Part shown: piece by piece, positions 8,470 to 17,800 of the stretch
Layout of the letters: every line of letters begins with the position of its first letter
Position numbering within the stretch: position 1 is the stretch's first letter
Origin: Streptomyces celluloflavus
GTDB lineage: Bacteria; Actinomycetota; Actinomycetes; Streptomycetales; Streptomycetaceae
DNA length: 61,435 nucleotides
Assembly: GCA_000720995.1 (NCBI GenBank)
Contig: JOEL01000037.1
Location: forward strand, 1-61,435
Direction: 5' to 3'
Notes under the pieces: model-generated
The model's database searches: none
What the model was told of the DNA's origin: nothing
Seen by the model: the letters and a program-made list of their open reading frames with translations, nothing else
Program-made: the position numbers and the translations under genes

Positions 8470-9840
8470 ATGAACACTTCGAGTGCCTCGTCCTCGCCTT
8501 CCCCCTCGTCTTCCTCGTCCTCCGCGGCCTCCCCTTCCAGCCCCGCGCCCACCACGGCCCCCGCCGCCCCGCCGGACCGCGACGGCCGCCCGCCCACCGG
8601 ACCACCGGCCGGGTCGGCGGCCGCTCCGCCGGACCGCCGGCTGCGCGCGGCCCGCCTGGCCACCTTCGGGTTCTTCGGGCTCAACGGCTTCGTCATGGGC
8701 ATGTGGATCGTGCACATCCCGGCCATCGAGCACCGGACCGGCGTCACCCACGCCGTGCTCGGCTGGCTGCTGCTCTTCCTCGGCGGCGGCGCGTTCGCCG
8801 GGATGCAGCTCTGCGGCCCGCTCACCGACCGGTTCGGCAGCCACCGCGTCGTTCCCGCGGGCGGACTGCTGTGCAGCGCCGCGCTCGTCCTGCCGGGCCT
8901 GGCCCAGGGACCGTGGGCACTGGCGGCGGCGCTGCTGGTACTCGGCTTCGGCAACGGCTGCCTGGACGTCGGCATGAACACGCACGCCGTCCACGTGGAG
9001 AGCCGGTACGGACGGCCCGTCATGTCCGCCTTCCACGCGGTGTTCTCCGTCGGCGGGGTGCTCGCCGCGCTGGTCGGCGCCCGGACGCTCAGCTGGGGCT
9101 GGAGCGCGCCCGTCACGCTGAGCTGCATCGCCGCTCTCGGCGTGGCCGTCACGCTGGTCACCACCACGGGGCTGCTGCGGCCGCGGCCGGACGGCCCGGC
9201 CCCCGACGGCGGCCCCGCGAACCAGAGCCTCGCCGAGGACACCAACGGCCACGGAGACGCCGAGGTCGCCCCCGGCGGGAAGTCCGGCAAGCGCCGTACG
9301 CCCTCCCGCATCTGGGCGCTCGCCGTACTGGCTCTGGCCCTGATGCTCTGCGAAGGCGTCGCGAACGACTGGAGCGCGCTGCACCTCCGCGACGTCCTGG
9401 ACGCCCCGGCCGCGACGGCCGCGCTCGCCTACGGTGCCTTCGCCACGGCGATGACCGTCGGCAGGTTCGCCACCGACCGCGTCGTCGCCCGGATCGGCCC
9501 GGTGCGCCTGGTCCGCTACGGCACGGCCCTGGCCGCCGCCGGGCTCGTGGCCACCGCGCTCTCCCCGTGGATCCCCCTCGCACTGGCCGGCTGGACGGTC
9601 TTCGGCATCGGCCTCTCCGGCTGCATCCCGCAGTTCTTCAGCGCCGCGGGCCACGCCGACGCGGGCGCCTCCGGGGCGAACGTCTCCCGCGTCGCCGGCC
9701 TGGGCTACCTCGGCGTCCTCGCCGGCCCCGCCGTCATCGGCCCACTGACCCAGGTCATCCCGCTCAACCTCACGTTCTTCCTGCCGGTGGCCCTGTGCGC
9801 ACTGGCGGCCTGCACGGCGGGGGTGGTCCGCGCTCGGTGA
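8470..9840 (+). CDS. MFS transporter (YbjJ-like sugar/unknown substrate exporter family)
   Basis: This 456-aa integral membrane protein has about twelve hydrophobic segments starting near residue 60 (LATFGFFGLNGFVMGMWIVHIPAIE). That opening, plus GCLDVGMNTHAVHVE and SAFHAVFSVGGV, is typical of the YbjJ/fucose-permease-like MFS branch. The loop after helix 2 has the motif A remnant CGPLTDRFGSHRV. The first 55 residues are Ser/Pro/Ala low complexity and cytoplasmic. GGAAG abuts the ATG, too close to act as a normal ribosome binding site, so the start may be leaderless. The substrate is not evident. Control by the divergent DeoR regulator is likely. Confidence 0.87.
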   Translation: MNTSSASSSPSPSSSSSSAASPSSPAPTTAPAAPPDRDGRPPTGPPAGSAAAPPDRRLRAARLATFGFFGLNGFVMGMWIVHIPAIEHRTGVTHAVLGWLLLFLGGGAFAGMQLCGPLTDRFGSHRVVPAGGLLCSAALVLPGLAQGPWALAAALLVLGFGNGCLDVGMNTHAVHVESRYGRPVMSAFHAVFSVGGVLAALVGARTLSWGWSAPVTLSCIAALGVAVTLVTTTGLLRPRPDGPAPDGGPANQSLAEDTNGHGDAEVAPGGKSGKRRTPSRIWALAVLALALMLCEGVANDWSALHLRDVLDAPAATAALAYGAFATAMTVGRFATDRVVARIGPVRLVRYGTALAAAGLVATALSPWIPLALAGWTVFGIGLSGCIPQFFSAAGHADAGASGANVSRVAGLGYLGVLAGPAVIGPLTQVIPLNLTFFLPVALCALAACTAGVVRAR

Positions 9841-9863
9841 AGGGGCGGGGTGGGCGAAGAGAA

Positions 9864-9908
9864 GCGAACGCCGGGCAACGAGCCCCGCCGGCGAACGCCG
9901 TGCAACGA
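9864..9908. repeat. 18-nt direct repeat after the MFS gene
   Basis: GCGAACGCCGGGCAACGA (9864-9881) recurs with one change at 9891-9908, 27 bp apart. It lies in the 296-bp gap after the transporter. No function is evident. Confidence 0.7.
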
Positions 9909-9982
9909 ACACAGCCAAGCGGATGCCGTGAAACAAGCAAAGGTGAGGTGAACGGCGCGAAGCGAAGGTGCGCAGTAAACCA

Positions 9983-10005
9983 ACTCCCGTCGCCACCACG
10001 GGAGT
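9983..10005. terminator. stem-loop in the gap after the MFS gene
   Basis: ACTCCCGT (9983-9990) pairs perfectly with ACGGGAGT (9998-10005) around a 7-nt loop. It lies 140 bp after the MFS stop and 130 bp before the next start, so it is a plausible transcription boundary. Confidence 0.4.
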
Positions 10006-10136
10006 CAACACGCCGCAGGCAAGGTTTCCGCAAGGATGCGGCAAGCCTTTCGCAAGTCTCCCCGGGCATGAGCCCCGCCAACCGGCCACCAACCGGTACA
10101 GCGGCCGGCCGGACCGATCACACATGGGGGGATGCC

Positions 10137-11399
10137 GTGACGGCATTGGGCATGTTCGAAAAGGATCCACACCACGGCCACAACTTACGCGAATGGCTCA
10201 CACTCACGGGCCGTAAGCGGATTCTGTTCGTCGCACACACCGTGACGTACGCGAAGCGGCTGCAAGAGGTGTGCGCACTGCTGGAGTCGGACCTGCGGAT
10301 CCAGATGGTGTTCACCGCGCCGCCGCACCCGTTCAGCGACGGCGTGGCGCAGTTTCTCCACCGGCTCGGCAGCGCGGTGCTGCCCTGGAGCGAGGCGGTC
10401 CGGATGGAGTTCGATCTCGCGTTGGCGGCAGGGCCACGGGGCATGGGCGAGATCCGGGCGCCCCTGATCACGCTGCCGCACGGTGCCAACTACCTCAAGC
10501 GCGTGACCGAGGGGGCGGACACTCGCGTGGCGGGGCTCGGGCGGCAGGACATCATCCCGGACGGCCGGGAGCTGCCCGCCGCGGTGGTCCTGCCCCACCG
10601 GGACCACCTCGGCGAGCTGGCGCACTCGTGCCCGGAGGCCCTGCCGGTGGCGGCCGTGATCGGCGACCCCGTCCACGACCGCATCGTGGCCAGCCTCCCG
10701 CTGCGTCGCGCCTACCGCCGGGCGCTGGGCCTCCGGAAGGGGCAACGGCTCGCCGCCGTCGTCTCCACCTGGGGCAGGCGTTCCTCCTTCGGGTCCATCG
10801 AATCCCTGCTGCCACGGCTGCTGGGCGAGCTGGCGGGGAAGAACCGCCGGGTGGCCGTCCTGGTCCACCCCAACGTCTGGTCCGGGCACGGCGCCTGGCA
10901 GGTACGGTCCTGGCTTGCGCAGTGCGAACAGCGCGGCATCGCGGTGGTGCCACCGGAAGCGGACTGGCGGCCCGTGCTGATCGCGGCGGACTGGATCATC
11001 GGCGACCACGGCTCCGTGACCTTGTACGGGACGCTGACCAAGGCCCCGATCTTGCTGGCCGCATCGCCCGAGCAGGAGATCAACCCCGCCTCACCGGCCG
11101 CCGCGCTCGCGCTGACGGCCCCGGCGCTGTCCCCCGCGCACTCCCTCAAGAGCCAGTTGGCGTACGCCGCGGTCGAGTACCGGCACCGGCAGCGGACGGA
11201 ATACGCGGCCATCGCCGCCCGCATCACCTCCGAGCCGGGGCGGTTCAGCCAGAACATGCGCAGGCTGCTCTACCGGAACCTCGGCCTCGGCCAGCCCGCA
11301 CACCCGGCCACCACCCGCCAACTGCCCCTGCCGCCGCAGCTGGCGGCGTGGGCCGCGGCACCCGGCGCCGGGGACCTGGGAACGGAGGTGCCGGCATGA
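10137..11399 (+). CDS. GT-B-fold glycosyl/glycerophosphotransferase-like protein
   Basis: This 420-aa protein has a two-lobed GT-B pattern. The N-lobe begins RKRILFVAHTVTYAKRLQEV; the C-lobe ends with ADWIIGDHGSVTLYGTLTKAPILLA, which resembles the GD-(H/x)-S-S loop of CDP-glycerol glycerophosphotransferases and UDP-GlcNAc 2-epimerases. A middle stretch LITLPHGANYLK and RLAAVVSTWGRRSS fit the lobe boundary. No signal peptide or membrane segment is seen. GTG 10137 is chosen because GGGGGG lies 5 bp upstream; the frame stays open far upstream, but without coding character. Substrate and pathway are unknown. The stop overlaps the next gene by 4 bp, so the two products probably work together. Confidence 0.65.
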   Translation: MTALGMFEKDPHHGHNLREWLTLTGRKRILFVAHTVTYAKRLQEVCALLESDLRIQMVFTAPPHPFSDGVAQFLHRLGSAVLPWSEAVRMEFDLALAAGPRGMGEIRAPLITLPHGANYLKRVTEGADTRVAGLGRQDIIPDGRELPAAVVLPHRDHLGELAHSCPEALPVAAVIGDPVHDRIVASLPLRRAYRRALGLRKGQRLAAVVSTWGRRSSFGSIESLLPRLLGELAGKNRRVAVLVHPNVWSGHGAWQVRSWLAQCEQRGIAVVPPEADWRPVLIAADWIIGDHGSVTLYGTLTKAPILLAASPEQEINPASPAAALALTAPALSPAHSLKSQLAYAAVEYRHRQRTEYAAIAARITSEPGRFSQNMRRLLYRNLGLGQPAHPATTRQLPLPPQLAAWAAAPGAGDLGTEVPA

Positions 11400-12136
11400 C
11401 GAGTCCGCGGAACGCCGCGGCACCGCGGCCCGAAGTGCCGCCGCCCGCGGCCCCGCCGCCCACCACGCCGGTCCGGGCCGCCGCGCCCCGGCCCCCGGTG
11501 CCATGGACGCATCCGGAGTGGGCGCGGGCCGAGTGGACGCGGGCCGCGTGGGCACGGGCGGAGTGGGTGTACCGGGGCCGGCGAATGGTGCGGGTGCGGG
11601 CCGGGCTGCCCGGCAGCCTGTCCGCCACCGGTATCCCCCGCTCCGTACCGGCGCTCACGCTGTTCGCCGCCACGCGCACCGGCGGGTACACCGCGGTGGC
11701 CCGCGTCGCCGGAGCCGCCGGAGGGAGCGGGGTCCGGCCCGACGTGACAGGACCGCCGGATAGCGCACGCCCACCGGACGACCTCGACGAGCACTTCGCC
11801 GTGGATGCCGAATCCGGTGCGGCGGACCGCTGGCTGGACTGCGCGGACGTACTGCACGGACACCGGCCCCGGCCGGAACGGGCCGCACTGCGCTGGGTCG
11901 AGAACGTACTGACCCGTCGCACCGGCTGCCGGCTCGCCGCGCTTCCGCTGCCCGACGGCGGCTGGGCGGTCGCGGAACGCACCGGCAGCCGCCGGCTGCC
12001 GCCCTCCGCGTCGGCGTCCGGCCGGCCGCTGACGCCCATGGAGTGTTCCCTGGTGGCGTCGTGTCTGCACGGGCTGCTGGTGGCGGGCGACGCAGGGGAG
12101 GCGCTGCTGTCCCTCACTGTGCTGCCGGTCAGCTAG
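11396..12136 (+). CDS. unknown protein coupled to the GT-B-like gene
   Basis: I do not recognise this 246-aa family. ATG 11396 overlaps the preceding stop (ATGA), indicating translational coupling to the GT-B-like protein. The first 40 residues are Pro/Ala-rich. They are followed by a short Trp repeat (units like EWARA and EWTRA, about residues 38-58) encoded by 15-nt tandem repeats. The rest (VYRGRRMVRVRAGLPG to the C-terminus, with WVENVLTRRTGCRLAALPLPDGGWAVAERTG) looks like a soluble alpha/beta domain. No signal peptide, no membrane segment. Its 3' end overlaps the convergent NB-ARC gene by 8 bp. Confidence 0.7.
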   Translation: MTSPRNAAAPRPEVPPPAAPPPTTPVRAAAPRPPVPWTHPEWARAEWTRAAWARAEWVYRGRRMVRVRAGLPGSLSATGIPRSVPALTLFAATRTGGYTAVARVAGAAGGSGVRPDVTGPPDSARPPDDLDEHFAVDAESGAADRWLDCADVLHGHRPRPERAALRWVENVLTRRTGCRLAALPLPDGGWAVAERTGSRRLPPSASASGRPLTPMECSLVASCLHGLLVAGDAGEALLSLTVLPVS

Positions 12137-14435
12137 GACGGTCCCCGGGGGGATCTGCTGAATCTGCCGGATCTACTGAACCGGCCGGGTCTGTTGCGCC
12201 GGCCGGACCTGACGGCTCAACGGGCCCGGCGGGCTGAATGGGCTGACCCGATTCGACAGGTTCGGCGGGCCCGGCAGGCCCAACGGGTTCGTCGGATCCC
12301 GTCACCCCGGCCAGCAGATCCCCCACCCGGCGTGCGTCGGACGGGCTCTGCCGCTCGTACAGGGCCCGGGAACGCTCGTAGAAGCCTCGCGCGACGGCGA
12401 GGTCGGCGTGTTCCCGGGCGCAGGTGCCGAGCAGCTCCAGCGTCCTGGCCTGCCAGTGCGCGGCGCCCGCCGCCTCGAACACCGCACCCGCGTCCGCGAG
12501 TTGGGCCATACCCGACTCGTACGCGCCGGTCAGCACCCGGGCCCGGCCGAGGAGGGCGAGCGCCCGCGCGGCGTCGTAGGGGTCGTCCACCGCGAGCAGC
12601 GCTTTGTGGGCCCGCGCGAAATACTCCGCGGCCCGTTGCCCGGTCCGCGCACCGGGCCGTTCCGCGTCCCCGTCCGCCAGAACCATCTCACCCAGCACGA
12701 TCCGCGACAGGGCGGCCCCCCGCGGATAGCCGACCGCCTCCCAGCTGTCTATCGCCCGCGCCAGAAAGGACGTGGCCTCCGCAGGACGCCCGGCCTGCCA
12801 GTGGGCCGTGCCGAGTCCGTGCAGCGCCTGGCCTTCGTCCCGTACGTCCCCGGCCTCACGGGCGGCGTCGAGCGACCGGGTGAACCAGGTGATGGCCTCC
12901 TCGACCCGCCCGGCGGCGTTGAAGCCGATGGCGCCGGAGTTGAGCATCTGCCGTTCCGCCGTACGGTTTCCGGCCCGCCGCGCGGCACGCAGACCGGTTT
13001 CGTGTGCGTCCGCCCACAGCTCGAAGTAGCGCAGCCGGTGGAACAACGGCCACATCGCGTCGACGAGTTGCCAGGCGAGGTCGTCCCACTGTCGTGCGTA
13101 GGCGGCGCGCACGGCGGCCAGCAGGTCGTTCCGTCGGGTTTCGAGCCAGTTCAGCGCGTCGGTCTCCCGGGCGAAGGGACGGAGCGCATCCGGCGGGAAC
13201 CGGTACTCCCTGGACAGGGTGAACTGACGTGGGGACAGCAGCCGCTGGGCCTCCGTCGCGGTGGCCAGATACCAGTCGCACACCCGCCGCAGCGTCTCGT
13301 CGAGGGCCGCCGCACTCTCCTCGGTCCGCCCCCGTTCCTCGGCGTGCAGCCGGACCAGATCGTGGAAACGGTAGGCGTCCGCGCCGATGTCCTCGACCAG
13401 ATTGGCCTCCACCAGTGCGTCGAGCAGCCGGCCCGCCTCCACCAGCGGGATCGCGCAGACCGCCGCCGCGATACGGGCCTCGAAGGTGCGGACCGGCAGC
13501 AGCGCGAGGCGCCGGTAGAGCCGCCTGACGTCAGCGGTCAGCACCGCGTACGACTCGTCCAGTGCGTTGTACACCGAGGACTCCGATTCCCCTGTGATGG
13601 CCAGCGCCGCCAGCCGGCCGCGTTCCTGGGCGAGCGCGTCCACCATGGCGCTCATCGGCTGCCGGGGTCTGGAGGCGAGACGCGCGGACGCCAGGCAGAC
13701 CGCCAGGGGCAGCCCGGCACAGAGCGAGACCACCTCGTCCGCCTCACTGGACTCGCTCTCCACGCGGTCCTGACCGATCCCGCGGGACAGGATCTCCACG
13801 GCGGCCGCCCGGTCCAGCAGGCCGAGCTGGTAGTAGAGCGCACCGTCGGCGCGCAGGCCGGTGAGCCGGTGTCTGCTGGTCGCGACGACCAGACCGCCCT
13901 GGCCACCGGGCAGCAGCGGCCGGGCCTGGGCGGCGGAGAAGACGTTGTCGAGCATGACGGCGATACGCAGCGCCGCGGTGACCGAACGCCACAGCGCGGT
14001 CTGCTCCCCCAGGTCGGCCGGTACCGGACCGACACCGAGCGCTCGCAGGAATTGGCCGAGTATCTCGCCGGGCGCGGCCGGGCCCTCCGGTGAGTGGCCG
14101 CGCAGATCCGCGTACAACTGGCCGTCCGGAAACCGCTCCGCCGCGTCTCTCAGCCACCGCGACACCAGCGCCGTCTTGCCGATACCGGCCGTCCCGCTGA
14201 CCACGATCAGCGGGGTGGCGGTGTCCGGGCAGCGGGCGTAGAGCTCGTCCAGGGCCGACAGCTCGCGCTCACGGTTGGTGAAGTGCGGGGAAACGGGGAG
14301 CAGTTGACGCGGTACGGGGAGGACCGGCGCGGCGGCCCCCGGGTAGATGTGAAGCCCGCCGCGGACCGCCCCGGCCTGGACGCTCGGCCCGTTGATCCAG
14401 GCCGAGCCCCCTATGGCGTTCACATCCCGATGCAT
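12129..14435 (-). CDS. NB-ARC/TPR (NLR-like) protein with N-terminal RHIM-like amyloid motif
   Basis: This 768-aa STAND ATPase has no DNA-binding domain. Residues 1-32 form a short Gly/Asn-rich motif with the core INGPSVQAGAVRGGLHI (residues 14-30), a pattern resembling the RHIM-like amyloid signalling motifs described at the N-termini of bacterial NLR proteins. NB-ARC follows: PRQLLPVSPHFTNRERELSALD, Walker A GTAGIGKT (81-88), MLDNV (Walker B region), GLPLAV, and RFHDLVRLHAEER. The C-terminal half is TPR repeats, ending in a Gly/Pro/Glu low-complexity tail. I chose ATG 14435 because the frame upstream is only tandem repeats coding for Arg/Thr/Pro. It may act as a sensor that oligomerises; the partner is not obvious nearby. 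Confidence 0.85.
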   Translation of the reverse strand: MHRDVNAIGGSAWINGPSVQAGAVRGGLHIYPGAAAPVLPVPRQLLPVSPHFTNRERELSALDELYARCPDTATPLIVVSGTAGIGKTALVSRWLRDAAERFPDGQLYADLRGHSPEGPAAPGEILGQFLRALGVGPVPADLGEQTALWRSVTAALRIAVMLDNVFSAAQARPLLPGGQGGLVVATSRHRLTGLRADGALYYQLGLLDRAAAVEILSRGIGQDRVESESSEADEVVSLCAGLPLAVCLASARLASRPRQPMSAMVDALAQERGRLAALAITGESESSVYNALDESYAVLTADVRRLYRRLALLPVRTFEARIAAAVCAIPLVEAGRLLDALVEANLVEDIGADAYRFHDLVRLHAEERGRTEESAAALDETLRRVCDWYLATATEAQRLLSPRQFTLSREYRFPPDALRPFARETDALNWLETRRNDLLAAVRAAYARQWDDLAWQLVDAMWPLFHRLRYFELWADAHETGLRAARRAGNRTAERQMLNSGAIGFNAAGRVEEAITWFTRSLDAAREAGDVRDEGQALHGLGTAHWQAGRPAEATSFLARAIDSWEAVGYPRGAALSRIVLGEMVLADGDAERPGARTGQRAAEYFARAHKALLAVDDPYDAARALALLGRARVLTGAYESGMAQLADAGAVFEAAGAAHWQARTLELLGTCAREHADLAVARGFYERSRALYERQSPSDARRVGDLLAGVTGSDEPVGPAGPAEPVESGQPIQPAGPVEPSGPAGATDPAGSVDPADSADPPGDRPS

Positions 14436-14451
14436 CCGCGCCCCCGTCCCG

Positions 14452-14561
14452 GTACGTCGTGAATCAGTACGCCGTGGAGCAGTGCTACGTCGTGGAGCGG
14501 TACTACGTCGCAAAGCGGTGCGTGGTGGAACGGTGCGTCGTGGAACAGTGCGCGGCGGAGT
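14452..14561. repeat. tandem 15-18 nt repeats upstream of the NLR-like gene
   Basis: Seven imperfect units of the form GT(A/G)CGTCGTGGAACA run across this stretch, two of them expanded to 18 nt by an inserted TAC. They lie between the divergent starts of the NLR-like and AfsR-like genes. They are open in both strands but give only Arg/Thr/Pro strings, so I treat them as non-coding. Confidence 0.85.
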
Positions 14562-14717
14562 GACCCCGCCGTCTCGCCCGCCTGTCCCCTGCCCGGCCGT
14601 CCCCCGGCGCCACACCCCGCGCTCCCAAGCCACTTACCCCCATGCCGCTTGCCCCCATGCGCCCTTTTTGATCACATCAGCATTACCCATGAACGGCCAA
14701 GAGGAGTCCACTCCCGC

Positions 14718-14750
14718 ACCCAACAGGCCGGATTCAGTCGCCTGTTGGGT
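14718..14750. promoter_or_regulatory. perfect 11-bp inverted repeat in the AfsR-like leader
   Basis: ACCCAACAGGC (14718-14728) and GCCTGTTGGGT (14740-14750) are perfect inverted copies with an 11-bp spacer. The centre-to-centre spacing of 22 bp (two helical turns) fits a dimeric regulator. It ends 76 bp before the GTG of the AfsR-like gene; it could also form an RNA hairpin in the leader. Confidence 0.65.
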
Positions 14751-14826
14751 AAGCCCCTGGCCACTCCCTCCGGCGAGTGACATGCTCACAAAGGTGGTGG
14801 GCTGCGCCGTCGAGGGGGAGGCGCCG

Positions 14827-17800
14827 GTGGAAATTTTCGTGCTCGGTCCCGTCTGTCTCGGATCGCGGCAACGCCGGATCGCACTGCGCTCCGACAAGGA
14901 GCGGTGCGTCCTTGCCTCGCTGGCCTTGGCGGTGGGCCGCCCCGTGGCCCTGGACACTCTCGTCGGACGCCTCTGGGACGGCGATCCGCCCGATAGAGCA
15001 CGCCAGGCCGTCCACACCTACGTCTCACGTCTCCGTTCGGATCTCCGCCGGGCCCACGCGAGTACCGGCACCCACACCGACGCCACGACCGGCACCTCCG
15101 CGCCCGCCATCACCCACCACGCCCACACCTACACCCTCGACGCCGATCCGGACCGTATCGACTGGCACCGCTTCCAGCGCCTCGCCACACAGGCCCGGTC
15201 ACTGTCCCACGACGGGGACGACGAAGCCGCCGCCGCCCTGCTGCACGAGGCGGAGCGGCTCTGGCACGGGGAGGCTCTCGCCGGGCTGCCGGGCAGCTGG
15301 TCCGAGCGGACGCGTACAAGCCTCGCGGAGAAACGGCTCGGCGTCACCTCGTCGCGTATCGCCATGGAGCTGCGGCTGCGGCGCTTCAGCGATCTCGTCG
15401 GCGATCTGTCCTCCCTCGCCGGCCAGTACCCCGACGACGAGAGCCTGTTGGGCCAGCTCATGGTGGCGTACTACGGCTGCGGCCGGCACGCGGACGCGCT
15501 GCGCGTCCACGAGGAGGCACGCCGCCGGCTGCGGGCGGAACTGGGCGCCGTTCCGGGCGAGGAACTCACCCGGATCCACCGGCACATCCTGCACCGCGGC
15601 CCCCTGGAGGACCTCCTCCCGGGCGCCGCCGCGGACCACGGAACCCCCTCCGCCGCGCCGCCCCGTAACCTCCCCCGCCATATCCCCCTCATCGGCCGGC
15701 ACACGGAGATGCGGCGGCTCCGGGCCGCCGTCGACGCGGTCATGAACAGCGGCGCGGGCAGCGGCATGGACAGTGGGGGTGGCGGTCACATCGTGGCCCT
15801 GGAGGCGATCTCCGGCATGGCCGGCGTCGGCAAGACCGCCATGGCGGTCAGCGCGGCCCATTTGCTCGGCGAGCGCTTCCCCGACGGGCAGTTGTACCTC
15901 GACCTACGGGCGCACGCCCAGGTCCAGGACCCGCTGAGCGCGGGCGCGGCGCTCGCGGTGCTGCTCCGCCTCATGGGGGTCCCGGCCGACGGCATCCCCT
16001 CCGACATCGAGGAACGCACCGCCCTGTGGCGCACCGTCCTGACGCGCCGGCGCATGGTCATCGTCCTCGACGACGCGGCCGGCACCGCCCAGGTCCGACC
16101 GCTGCTCCCCGGTTCCTCCCCGTCCCTCGTCATCATCACCAGCCGGCGCCGGCTGTCCGGCCTGCCCGGCGCCCGCACGCTCGCCCTGGACGTGCTACCG
16201 CCGGACGACGCGGTCGCGCTCTTCAGGGAGTTCGCCGGTGCGGACCGCACCCGGGAATCGGACGTCCGGGAAATCGCCCGTATCGTCGGTCTTTGCGGCT
16301 ATCTGCCCTTGGCGATCGAGATCGTCGCCAATCGCTTCAGCGCCCGTCCCTCGTGGACCCTGCGCATCCTTCGCGACCGGCTCTCCCGGGGTCCTGGCCG
16401 ACTCGGCGAATTCCGGGACGGGAACTCGGAGATCGCCCGCGCATTCGAACTCTCCTATCAGACCCTGACCGTTGATCAGCGATCCATGTTCCGCCGGCTC
16501 GGGCTCCACCTCGGCGCGGAGTTCGGGCCGCATGCCGCGGCGTCCCTGACCGGTCTGCCGCTCGACCAGGCCGAATGGCACCTCGAAACACTCCTGCACT
16601 GCCATCTGCTCCAGGAACCCGCGCCCAACCGGTACCGATTTCATGATCTGTTGGGGGAGTACGCACGCGTCCTGGCATTCTCCGAGGACAGCACGGAAGA
16701 GCGCGACGCCGCCCTGCGCCGCCTGATCGACTTCTATCTCTTCGCCGCGGTCCGGGCCGACACTCTCCTCTACCCACGGCGCTTCCGCCTGCCGGTCCAG
16801 GAAATGGCCGATCTTGCCCTCTCTCCGCTGCCCGTCTGGCGCTCCGCCGAGGACGCCAAGGACTGGCTGACCACCGAGCGGTCCAACCTGCTGACCGCCG
16901 AGCGGCACGCCCGCACCCACGGGGCGCCCGACCGGGCCGCACTGCTCAGCCATGCGCTGGCCGGTTTCCTGGACGCCGAATGCCACTGGACGGACACCGT
17001 CCGCATGCACCGGCACGCCGTTGACCACTGGGAACGCGCCGACGACCGGCGTGCGTTACGGCTCGCCCTGCTCGACCTCGGCGCGACCCACGCGAACACC
17101 AGCGACTACGCCCAGGCGGCGGAGACCGGCCGCCGGGCACTGGCGCTGGCCCGCGCCGCCGGCGACACGGACACCACGGCAGCGGCCCTCCGCGCCCTGG
17201 GCGTCCTGCACTGGCACCTCGGAGAGAACGACGAAGCACTCGCCCTCTACGAGGAGACCCTGGAAATCCAGCTGGCCTCGGGAAACGCCTGGGACCTGGC
17301 CAGGACACAGAACAATATCGCCATCTCATTCCTCTCTCTCGGAGACCACCACCGGGCCCGCAAATATTTCCACGAGGCAATCGAGAATTTCCAGCTGTCG
17401 GGCGATCAGCGGAATCTGGCGAAGACTCTCAATAATTTCGGCGATTTACATACGCTGCTGGGCGAGCAGCGACTCGCCCGCCAGACTTACGAAGAGTCGC
17501 TCCGTATCGCAAAATCCAGCGGAAGCCATTCCGACCAGGCCACCATCCAGGCAAATCTGGCCGGCTTCCTGGCCGCCACCGGGGATGTCGAACTCGCGCT
17601 GGACATGTATCAGGAATGCCTCTTCATCTTCCGGCGGCTCGGCGACCGGAAGAACGAGGCGAACAGTCTCATCGGACTGGGCAGGGTCCATCACCTCTTG
17701 GGCCGTCCCGTCGAGGCCGCCACGTACCACGGGAAGGCCCTGGAGCTGGCACGCAACATCGGCGCGGCCCACGAGGAGGTCGAAGCCCTGCGCCGGCTGG

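Noticed and set aside
8703-10136. Upstream extension of the GT-B-like gene frame through the MFS gene
   Set aside because: The frame is open only because of GC bias; coding features begin at GTG 10137 with a ribosome binding site.
8428-10170. 580-aa open frame on the minus strand opposite the MFS gene
   Set aside because: It is an opposite-strand shadow of a GC-rich gene; the product is Gly/Arg/Ala-rich with no motif, and the MFS frame is clearly real.
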